In this document: positions 36,496 through 46,500 of the stretch, piece after piece
Layout of the letters: each line of letters begins with the position of its first letter
How positions within the stretch are numbered: position 1 is the stretch's first letter
Position numbers and translations under genes: made by a program
The notes under the pieces: generated by a model
Seen by the model: only the letters and a program-made list of their open reading frames with translations
Databases searched by the model: none
Told to the model about the DNA's origin: nothing
Assembly (NCBI GenBank): GCA_030826945.1
Contig: JAPQLC010000003.1
Span: 1-64,000 of the forward strand
From: Candidatus Thiobius zoothamnicola
GTDB lineage: Bacteria > Pseudomonadota > Gammaproteobacteria > Chromatiales > Chromatiaceae
Direction: 5' to 3'
Length of the DNA: 64,000 bases

Positions 36496-37793
36496 GTCGC
36501 CATCAGGGCCTCAATTTCACAGATGCTTTTAGGCACATCCTGACTGAGGACTTCAGGTCCATTCGTTCCCACCAACACATCATCCTCAATACGAATCCCG
36601 ATGCCACGCCATTTTTCCGCCACTTTGGAATCATCTTTCGGCATATACAGCCCAGGCTCCACTGTCAACACCATACCAGCCTCCAACGGACGCCAGTCGC
36701 CATCCATTTGGTAAGCTCCCACATCATGTACATCCATACCAAGCCAATGACCGGTACGATGCATGTAATACGGTTTATAACGCTCTTCCGCCAACGCCGT
36801 ATCCAAATCGCCTTGCAAAATACCAAGCCGCAACAAACCCTCAGTAAGCACGCGCGTCGCCGCCAAATGCGGATCGTTCCAATCATGGCCCGGCTTGACG
36901 TGCGCAATAGCGGCTTGTTGGGCGGCCAGCACCAGTTCATACAGTTGCGCCTGGGCCTCAGTAAAACGGCCATTCACCGGGAAAGTGCGAGTAATGTCAG
37001 CTGCATAATAATCAAGCTCGCATCCTGCATCAATCAACACCAAATCGCCATCCCCTAATCTGTCACGATTATCAATATAGTGCAGGACACAGGCGTTTTC
37101 GCCGCCGCCGACAATGGATGGATAAGCCAGCGCCTGCGCGCCCTGTCGTTGACAATCATATTGAAAAGTCGCCGCCAATTGATATTCATATTGGCCTGGC
37201 TTACAGGTCTGCATGACCGCTTGGTGCGCCGCAGCTGATATCTGCGCGGCCCGCCGCAGCGTACCCACTTCCAATGCCGTTTTATACAAGCGCATCTCAT
37301 GCAGATGTTGATCCAGGGATGCAATACTCAACGGCGCTTGAATGCCGCTGCGTGCTTGATTACGCACTTGACTCAGCCAACGGATGACGCGCTGGTCAAA
37401 AGCCTGATCACAACCCAACGGATAGAAAACCTGCTCACGCTGCGCCAGCAAATCTGGCATCACAACATCCATTTCCGCATAGGAGAAAGCTTCATCCGCC
37501 CCATAATCCGTGACCACTCCCTCCAAGCCAGCGCGATAACCCTCCCATTGTTCAGACTGAGGATCTTTCTCGCGGCAAAATAACGCATACTCCCCTTGCT
37601 GCCGTCCGGGTGCTAAAACCAATACGGCATCAGGTTCGGCAAATCCACTCAGATAATAAAAATCACTATCCGGGCGAAACGGATGATGCACATCACGATT
37701 ACGCACAAACTCGCGCGCCGTGGGCAGGATAACGATACTGTTTGCGCCGATACGCCGCATCAATTCGGTGCGGCGACGCTGAAATTCAGTCAT
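36492..37793 (-). CDS. pepP: Xaa-Pro aminopeptidase PepP
   Basis: Metallopeptidase of about 433 residues that removes an N-terminal residue before proline. The pita-bread metal ligands are visible: two Asp in VLIDAGCELDYYAADITRTF, His in HWLGMDVHDVG, Glu in LTVEPGLYMP and Glu in GIGIRIEDDV. The N-terminal creatinase-like domain carries FRPDSDFYYLSGF. The start at 37793 (MTEFQRRR) overlaps the ygfB-family stop as ATGACTGA. An upstream start at 37817 is less likely. Confidence 0.95.
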   Translation of the reverse strand: MTEFQRRRTELMRRIGANSIVILPTAREFVRNRDVHHPFRPDSDFYYLSGFAEPDAVLVLAPGRQQGEYALFCREKDPQSEQWEGYRAGLEGVVTDYGADEAFSYAEMDVVMPDLLAQREQVFYPLGCDQAFDQRVIRWLSQVRNQARSGIQAPLSIASLDQHLHEMRLYKTALEVGTLRRAAQISAAAHQAVMQTCKPGQYEYQLAATFQYDCQRQGAQALAYPSIVGGGENACVLHYIDNRDRLGDGDLVLIDAGCELDYYAADITRTFPVNGRFTEAQAQLYELVLAAQQAAIAHVKPGHDWNDPHLAATRVLTEGLLRLGILQGDLDTALAEERYKPYYMHRTGHWLGMDVHDVGAYQMDGDWRPLEAGMVLTVEPGLYMPKDDSKVAEKWRGIGIRIEDDVLVGTNGPEVLSQDVPKSICEIEALMAT

Positions 37794-38337
37794 GAGCACG
37801 ACCCTGCATATCCGCATGAATCATAAAAGCCGTCATCCGTAAATATTCTTCAATTTCACTTTGCGCCTGTTGATCCGCCTCATCCGCGTCATCACTGTTC
37901 GCGACATCCAACTGAGCAATCGCGTAACAATCCTGAAGCGCCTCACGGCCCTCCGCCGACAAACGCCGATTCAACCGATCTCCGGCCAAACCAACACCGA
38001 ACAAAAAACCCTGCGCCCAATCAGCCAACGCCTGCGTGGTGGAATAACCTGAGGCATCACCCTCGGGCAACAGAAGCCGTAAACCCAAAATCTCATCCGC
38101 TATTTGCGCCTGAGTCGCTACATATAATTCATCCAGCAACGCACGGCACTCCTGCGCCAACAAATCCCCCTGCGCCAACCCTTCCGCCATTTCACCATAC
38201 ACTTCAGCCTGCCAAGCCGCATCTGGTTGATCAACGGCGCTGCTCAATAGGCCAACAGCAACGCCATGCGCTTCGCTGGCAGTGAACGGCATACCAACGC
38301 GCTGCATAACACTTTGGCATTGGTTGAAATCAAGCAT
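37786..38337 (-). CDS. ygfB: YgfB/UPF0149 family protein
   Basis: All-helical protein of 183 residues that starts MLDFNQCQSVMQRVGM and contains SEAHGVAVGLLSS and ADWAQGFLFGVGLA, hallmarks of UPF0149. In Pseudomonas a homologue modulates expression of antibiotic-resistance genes, but the general function is unclear. I use the ATG at 38337; an in-frame TTG at 38352 is possible. It heads the ygfB-pepP-ubiH-ubiI-like operon. Confidence 0.88.
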   Translation of the reverse strand: MLDFNQCQSVMQRVGMPFTASEAHGVAVGLLSSAVDQPDAAWQAEVYGEMAEGLAQGDLLAQECRALLDELYVATQAQIADEILGLRLLLPEGDASGYSTTQALADWAQGFLFGVGLAGDRLNRRLSAEGREALQDCYAIAQLDVANSDDADEADQQAQSEIEEYLRMTAFMIHADMQGRAHD

Positions 38338-38390
38338 GGTGAATAAACTCAATGAATAACTGAAATCATTATGATACGGGATAACCTAGG

Positions 38391-38575
38391 TGTGAAGCCC
38401 TGCTGAACTTTGCAAGAACCCGCAACAACTGGACAAAATAACAATCCTTCACACTGTGAACCTGTTGCCTATCCACCACGCCTGAAACCGTTTTGACGTA
38501 CCCCCAAACGACTTCCTGCAATCGCCGCCACGCTCTCTGGAAAAGCATCACCGCCTAAAGTATAGTCAGCTGACT
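38391..38575 (+). promoter_or_regulatory. Palindrome-rich region upstream of the NRPS genes
   Basis: The 260-base gap before the first NRPS gene holds three symmetric motifs: GTGTGAAG (38391) mirrored by CTTCACAC (38449), the compact palindrome TTCACA-C-TGTGAA at 38448-38460, and GTCAGCTGAC at 38566-38575. A TATAGT at about 38560 could be a -10 box, but no good -35 is seen. These are candidate operators only. Confidence 0.25.
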
Positions 38576-38597
38576 GACCGACAATACAGCTTGACCT

Positions 38598-40442
38598 ATG
38601 GAATCCGCAAAAGGACTGCTCGCGGAGCTGAACAGACTGGACGTTCATCTCTCAATTGACCATGCCAAACTTCGGTGTAATGCCCCCAAAGGCGTCATCA
38701 CGCCTGAATTACGCACCGACATCCAACGTTTTAAAACCGAGCTGATAAAGCTGCTGGAGAACCAACAGCGAGAATCTGCTGACGTTGCGACAAGAAACGC
38801 CATAACTCGAATACCTCGTGAGGGTGAATTGCCCTTATCTTATTCACAAGAACGCATTTGGCTGTTGAGCAAGCTTGATCCAGCACACCATGTAACGGGC
38901 AACGTCCATTTCGCCTTCCACATCATTGGCCCATTAGACATTCCTATACTAGAGCAGGCACTCAACGCCATTATCCAGCGCCATGAAGTCTTTCGCATTC
39001 GTTGCGCAACCCGCGACGAACGGCCAACGCAATCCATCGTTTCATCAATCAAGCTTAAATTAACCGTTGATCATTTAACAACGTTAGCCGCCGATGAAAA
39101 AACCGCGGTCATTCACCAAATTCGATTACATCATGCACTAGCACCGTTCGACCTCGCCACCGCCCCTTTACTGCGCGCCAGGGTGTTGAAAATTGCTGAT
39201 CAAGCCTATTATTTCCTGCTAACAACACATCTATATATTTTTGATGGCTGGTCAACCGCCATTTTGCTGCGCGAACTATCCCATTTATATCGCGCTTTAC
39301 AGGTGGGAGAGAAACCGTCATTACCGCCTCTCAATGCGCAATATGCTGATTTCGCCCACTGGCACCGCCAATGGTTTGAAGGCACGGAAGCTGATCATCA
39401 ACACCGCTGGTGGATAGAACGGCTCCGCCATACCCAATTAGTGGTAAATCAGCCGTTAAAGCATGCGACGCGACCCAGCATTCCCGGCGACAGTGACGTT
39501 ATTGAATTCATTCTGCCGGATTTCCTCGCCGACGCCGTGCGCAATTTGTCACAACAATCCGGCGTCACGCTATTCATTGGCCTGTTGGCGGCCTTCCAGG
39601 CACTGCTATACACTTACACCGGACAAACAAAACTCGCGACTGGCTCCATTGTGTCTAACCGTCGGTCAACGGAAACGGAAAATATGATTGGCTCTTTCGC
39701 CAATAATATTTTGATTCCCTCTGATTTCTCATCCGGCGTCACTTTTCAAAACCTGCTTGAGCAAGTTGGAAAAACCTCGCGTGAAGCTTATGCCAACCAG
39801 GATTTGCCGTTTGAACGTCTGTTGGGTGAACTCAATCCCAACCTGACCACTAACCCATTATTCCGCACAATGTTCGTGCTGCATCAGCACCAGTCTCAAT
39901 CCGGTTCAGCCTCAAAGCTGAAGCTAACCGGCTTGCAAGTGGAAAAGCTCTCAGACATCAAGACATTATCTAAATATGACCTAGAACTGGTGATGGTCGA
40001 GCGTGATGACAAACTATCCGGCATGTTCATTCACCAGACTCGCGTATTCACTCAAGACACCATCCAAGCGCTGAAAAATCATTTTCTGCAAATACTGAAA
40101 CAGGTCACTGATAACCCAAAGCTTTTGCTAACCGACTTACCCACCCTCAACCCAACTCTACGCAGACCCTCAAACCGTCCAGTCGCTAACCAAGCCGCCT
40201 ATGAAGCGCCCCGCAACGCAAATGAAACCGCCATTGCTGAAATCTGGCGAAATATTTTCCATCTTGAGCGCATTGGGATTCATGACCGTTTTCGAGATTT
40301 GGGTGGGCATTCTTTATTAGCCATCCAATTGATCAACAAACTCGAACAAAGACTCAATCTTAAAATGCGTTTGACCGATTTAGATCACTTCCCAACAATC
40401 GCCGAATTGGCTGCATCACCGGACTGGCGGCGAGAAGGGTGA
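38598..40442 (+). CDS. NRPS: docking domain - condensation - peptidyl carrier
   Basis: Protein of 614 residues without an adenylation domain. Residues 1 to about 55 look like a TubC-type N-terminal docking domain (GLLAELNRLDVHLSIDH, then APKGVITPELR). Residues about 75-510 are a condensation domain beginning LPLSYSQERIWLL. The usual HHxxxDG core reads HLYIFDG near residue 210, so the second, catalytic histidine is leucine. A carrier domain follows with the phosphopantetheine serine in DLGGHSLLAI (about residue 572). The docking domain implies that it receives a chain from another protein. It lies 60 bases before the large NRPS on the same strand. Confidence 0.92.
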   Translation: MESAKGLLAELNRLDVHLSIDHAKLRCNAPKGVITPELRTDIQRFKTELIKLLENQQRESADVATRNAITRIPREGELPLSYSQERIWLLSKLDPAHHVTGNVHFAFHIIGPLDIPILEQALNAIIQRHEVFRIRCATRDERPTQSIVSSIKLKLTVDHLTTLAADEKTAVIHQIRLHHALAPFDLATAPLLRARVLKIADQAYYFLLTTHLYIFDGWSTAILLRELSHLYRALQVGEKPSLPPLNAQYADFAHWHRQWFEGTEADHQHRWWIERLRHTQLVVNQPLKHATRPSIPGDSDVIEFILPDFLADAVRNLSQQSGVTLFIGLLAAFQALLYTYTGQTKLATGSIVSNRRSTETENMIGSFANNILIPSDFSSGVTFQNLLEQVGKTSREAYANQDLPFERLLGELNPNLTTNPLFRTMFVLHQHQSQSGSASKLKLTGLQVEKLSDIKTLSKYDLELVMVERDDKLSGMFIHQTRVFTQDTIQALKNHFLQILKQVTDNPKLLLTDLPTLNPTLRRPSNRPVANQAAYEAPRNANETAIAEIWRNIFHLERIGIHDRFRDLGGHSLLAIQLINKLEQRLNLKMRLTDLDHFPTIAELAASPDWRREG

Positions 40443-40502
40443 TTTAACCTTCACTTTTCTGACAACCCCTATCACTCTGACTCTGGAAAAGGATTTCCAC
40501 GC

Positions 40503-43500
40503 ATGAACAAAACAACGAAAAACCAATCCACCACCAATCCCTTAGCCATCAGTCAAGGTGGAACCCTTGAATTCAACCCTGCGGTTCCTGCCACGCTGCC
40601 CAAAATGCTGCTGGATTCCGTCAGCAAAGCCACTGATAAACGCATCATCTATCGCATGGAGGATGGCAGTGACCGGGTCAATACTTACGCTGACCTGCTA
40701 CAGGAAGCTCGCTGCCTGCTAACAGGCTTACAGCAGCAAGGTTTGCAACCCAAAGACAGCAGCATCCTGCTGTTGGACCAAAACCACGACATTATCCCGG
40801 TGTTCTGGGCCTGTATGCTGGGCGGTTTCCGTCCACTGATCATGGAAGTCCCTGAGCACTTCGGCCAAGGTAATCGCGCTTTTGAACATGTCTGTGCATT
40901 GGGCAAACTGGTAGACGTGCGCCTGATCATTACCAGCGACAAACGCTATGCTGAAGCCACTCAACTCTTGGAAGATCTGTCAGAACAACAGGTCGCCATG
41001 AGTCCTGTCGAGCAACTGCGGGACCATCCACCTACCCTCACCCATCACGCCAGCCAACCCGATGACATTGCCTGTTTCTGGCTGACTTCCGGCAGTACCG
41101 GCACACCCAAATGCGTGAGCATGAAGCACCGTAATATCCTGACCCGCGCGGCAGGCACCAACCGCTTCAATGGGCATGACGCCAACGATGTTTATCTGAA
41201 CTGGCTACCCTTCGACCACAACGGCAGCCTGGCTGAGCACATCCGTTGCATCAAAAGCGTGTGCAATATGGTTTACCTGCACAAAGAAGACATACTCAGC
41301 GATCCGCTTAATATGCTGCGCACCATTGATCGATACGGTATTACCCATACCTGGGGGCCGAATTTTATCTACTCGCTGATGCGGGATGCACTCAAGGAAA
41401 GCAACAACGAGGAATACGGCTGGGATTTATCCAGCATTAAATTCATGATCTCCGGCGGCGAACCGGTATCCGCCCGCACCATGCATGATTTTCTGGATCG
41501 GGCTGGTCAATACGGCTACCCACGCACGGGTTCCCGTCCCAGCTTCGGCATGGCAGAAGCCGGTGGTGGCGGCACCACCTACGGCGAACCGACTGACGCA
41601 GAGCCGATCAAATTTTTCTGGGTGGAAAACAACGCTTTCAACGGCGAAGATGTACGCCAAACTACCCCGGAAACACCCGACGCCACCCCCATCGCCAGTT
41701 TGGGACGCCCGATTCCTGGCGTCACCATCCGCATCATTGATCAACAAAATCAGATTGTGCCAGAAAATGTCGTCGGACATGTTCATCTCAAAGGCCCGTT
41801 GATGCTGGAAGGCTATTACAACAACCCGGAAGCCAATGCCGAGTGTTTTTTGGAAGATGGCTGGGTCGATACCGGCGACTTGGGTTTTCTCAGCCGTGGC
41901 GCGCTGGCACTGACTGGCCGCGCCAAAGCCATGATCATCATCCACGGGCGCAACTTTTACAGCCACGAAATTGAAGGCGTTGCTGAAGAAATCGAAGGTG
42001 TGGAACGTTCCTTCACTGCCGCTTGTGCCGTGGGCGATACTGATAATGATACCGATAAACTGGCGATTTTCTTCCATTCGCTGACAGACGATAAAACGCA
42101 ATTACAACGGATCATTCGCCAGATTCGTCAGGCCATCGTCAGCCGCATTCATATCAATCCAGAAACCATTATCCCGGTCAAACGCGAAGACATCCCCAAA
42201 ACACCCATCGGTAAAATCCAGCGCAACCTGCTGGCCAAACGTTTCAATCAGGGTTGGTTTGCTGAACACCTGCAAGCCATCAGCCACCTGCTGGAGCAGG
42301 AAAACACCGCACCACGTAATGAACTGGAGAATCAACTGGCCGATGCCTGGGAAGAAATTCTGGGCATTCGCCCCAGCATCCACGACAATTTCTTCGACCT
42401 CGGCGGTAACTCCATCAAAGCCGTCATGGTAATGAACAAATTCCAGGAGAAAATCGGCGCGATCTTCCATCCGGTTTCCCTGTTCGATGCCCCCACCATT
42501 GCAGGACTGGCGCAATATTTCGAGGATAACTACCCTGCGCTGTTCAAGGCGGCGGAAGAAGCGACTGCCGAGCAAGAGGCGGAGCCACTATCCGCAACCC
42601 AAATCGAACACATGCAGCGCTATCTGGCAGATTGCCTGAGTGACCCGAATGTTCATCCCGATCCGGCAGGGGGTAAAAATCCACGCGCTGTATTCATCCT
42701 CTCACCAGCCCGTTCCGGCTCGACCCTGCTACGTGTCATTCTGGCGGGCAACCCGCAACTGTTCAGCCCACCAGAACTGTACCTGTTGGGCTTCAATCGT
42801 TTCCGTGAATGGCGACAGTTTTATTCCGGTCGCCTTGCGTATATCCGTGAAGGCTTGACCCGTGCCATTATGGAACTGAAAAACTGCTCGCTGGAACAAG
42901 CCGAGCAAAGCATGGCGGAGATGGAAACGCAGGACATCACCATCAAGCAAGTATTCGCCCAACTACAAGCTTGGTCTGGCGAGCGCATGCTGGTGGACAA
43001 GTCGCCACCTTACGCTTTCAACCTCAATATCCTCAAACGCCTGGAAGCTGAGTTTGAAGACCCACTGTATGTACACCTGATGCGCCACCCGGCAGGCATG
43101 ATTGCCTCCTTTGAAGAAGCACGGGTTGACCTGGCCGTGGACGTACACGGTGATGAAGATGGCACAGTTGAATTGAGCGGACGCCAGAAAGGTGAAGCCT
43201 GGTGGTTGATCAGTCATCAAAATATCCTGGCGTTCCTAAAAGACATTCCGGCTGAACGCCAGCACCTGATCAAGTTCGAGGATATTGTCACCACACCAGA
43301 ACCCACTTTGCGGGGCTTGGCGGACTTCCTCAGCGTGGGCTTCCACGCCGACATGCTGGAGCCACAAAAAGACAGCAAACAACGCATGGTTGATGGTACG
43401 CACGAGCTATCCCGTCGTGCTGGCGATCCCAAATTCCACACGCATAAGGGTTTTTCATCCAGTTCTGCTGACCGCTGGAAAGCGGTGTACCACAAGGATT

Positions 43501-46500
43501 TCTTGTGTGAGCAAACCTGGCAGATCGCCAACAACTACGGCTACCGTTTTGACCGTGGCGTGTCACTGAGCGACTTCAAGGTGCAAGCTGACCCTGCCAA
43601 TCGTGGCAAGCCGTTTCCACTGACCGATATCCAGCAGGCCTACTGGGCAGGCCGGGTCGGCAGCTTTGAACTCGGTGGTTACTCAGTGCATTCCTACACG
43701 GAAATCGACAGCACTGATCTGGATATGCGCCGCCTGCAACAAGCCTGGCAAAAAATGGTGGATCGTCACGAAATGCTGCGCACCATTATCCTGCCGGACG
43801 GACAGCAGCAAATTCTGGTGGACATACCAAAGTACAACATCCGTGTCATGGATCTGAGTAGCCTTGACGAAAATGGTGTACAAACTGAGTTGATGGCAAC
43901 CCGTGAACGCATGTCGCATCAGGTATTCGCCTTCGACCAGTGGCCGCTATACGAAATCTTCGTTTCGCGGATGGATGAACACCGTTACCGGGTACACCTC
44001 AGCTTCGATGCCATCCTGTTTGACGCCCGCAGCCGTTATATCCTCTACGCCGAATTCCAGCAGTTTTATCAGCAACCAGCGCTCAGCTTGCCACCATTCG
44101 AACTGTCTTTCCGCGATTACGTGCTGGCTGAAGAACGCATCAAGGATTCACCGCTGTATGCACAGTCGCGTGATTACTGGATGCAGCAATTGGCAACCCT
44201 ACCGGGAGCGCCGGAACTGCCTTTAGCCATCAACCCAGCCACGCTGACAGAACCCAAGTTCGTACAGAAAAACCATTTCGTCGCCAAAGCAGACTGGAGC
44301 AAGCTGAAGGCGCGCGCTGCACAGGAGCAAATCACCCCATCCTGCCTGCTGATGACCGCTTTCTCCGATGTGCTGCGCACCTGGAGCAAACAGGACAGCT
44401 TCACGATCAACCTGACCGCTTATAACCGCCAACCACTGCACCCGGAAGTCAACAACATCATTGGGGATTTCACATCGCTGATTCTGCTGGGTATCGACAG
44501 TCCGGCGCAGCACAGTTTCATCGAACGCGCCCACACCCTGCAAAAACGCCTGTGGGACAATCTCAACCACAACCATTTCAGCGGCATTGAAGTCTTGCGC
44601 GAACTCGGCAAGCGCAATAACCATCAATCCGGCGCACAAATGCCGGTGGTATTCACCAGCGTGCTGGGCGATGAAATCAGCGACAGCACTAACAACTCTG
44701 GCCAGCAAAGCACCGACTGGCTGGGTGAAATCGCCTTCAACGTGGCGCAGACCCCGCAAATCTGGTTCGACCACATTGCCTTTGAAGAAGGTGGCGGTCT
44801 GCTATGCCGCTGGAATGTGATCGACACATTATTCCCGGCTGGCATGATGGACGCCATGTTCGATGCCTATCTGGACTGTCTGCAAAAACTGCTAAATGAT
44901 GAAAATACTTGGCATGAACGCTGGCCGGACACCACCAAACGGTTGGTTACTCCTGCGCAACTGGAACAGCGCCACGACGCCAATGCCACGGATGCTCCCG
45001 TTTCTGATGAATTGATGCATACCCTGTTCTACAAGCAAGTTGCGCTTCAACCAGAAGCCACTGCGGTGATTGCCGCAGACCGGACACTGAACTATCAGGA
45101 ACTGTACGAACTTTCCAACCAGATCGGCCATCGCCTGCAAGCACTGGGCGTACAACCCAATCAGTTGGTTGCGGTAGTAATGGAAAAAGGCTGGCAGCAG
45201 GTTGCCGCCGTGATGGGTATTCTGGCTTCCGGTGCTGCTTATTTACCGGTCGATCCATCCCTGCCGGAAGAGCGTTTCCACTATTTACTGGAATTCGGCC
45301 AGGTGGATGTCGTACTAACCGAAAGTGCATTAGGTAACCTGATGAATTGGCCACAAGACACCCAAATCGTATGTGTGGATGACGGTTCACTGGCGAATGA
45401 AAGCATCGCCCAGCCGGAAGTCCGCCAGCAGCCGGAAGACCTCGCCTATGTCATCTTCACTTCCGGCTCCACCGGTCTACCCAAAGGCGTGATGATCGAC
45501 CACCGGGGTGCAGTCAATACCTTGCTCGACATCAATTCCCGCTTCAAGGTTAGCCCGCAAGATCGCGCTATCGGCCTGTCAGCTCTGAACTTCGACCTGT
45601 CCGTGTATGACATCTTCGGCTTGCTGGCGGCAGGCGGCGCAATCGTCATGCCACAAACCACCGATGTGCGTAATCCACCCCAGTGGGTGAAGCTGGTCAA
45701 CGAGTATCAGGTCACTATTTGGAACACAGTGCCCGCCTTTGTCGGCCTACTGACGGATTACGTGGAAAGCCATCCTGGTACAACGACCGACTCCCTGCGC
45801 CTGATGATGATGAGCGGCGACTGGATTCCAGTGACCCTGCCGAGTCGTATCCAGCAATATTTCAAACAACCCGAGGTCATCAGTCTGGGCGGCGCGACAG
45901 AAGCCTCCATCTGGTCGATCCTCTATCCAATCCATGCCGTCGAGCCGGAATGGACCAGCATCCCTTACGGCAAACCGATGGTGAACCAACAATTCCATGT
46001 ACTGAACGTCGCCATGGAAAACTGCCCGGTATGGGTACCCGGCCAGCTGTATATCGGCGGTATCGGGCTGGCCAAAGGCTACTGGCGCGATACGGAAAAA
46101 ACCAATAAGGCTTTCATCACCCACCCCAAAACGGGTGAACGCCTGTATTGCACCGGTGATTTGGGTCGTTACCTGCCGGACGGCAATATCGAATTCCTGG
46201 GCCGTGAGGACTTCCAAGTCAAAATTCAGGGTTTCCGGGTGGAAATCGGTGAAATCGAAGCCGCGTTGATGCAGCATTCTGCCATCAAAACCGCCGTGGT
46301 TGACGCCAAAGGCGAAGCCCATGCCGAAAAACAACTGGTAGCCTATTGTGTTGCAGAAACCGGTGAAGCACTGAAGGCTGGCGACTTACAGAATTTCCTG
46401 CGGCAAAAAATTCCTACGTATATGGTGCCTGCTGTCTACATCTCCCTGAAAGATTTACCATTGAGTGCCAACGGCAAAGTTGACCGCAAGGCGCTGCCAG

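Noticed and set aside
41427..42575. Long minus-strand frames opposite the large NRPS gene
   Set aside because: They follow the codon pattern of the strong plus-strand gene and show no family motifs.
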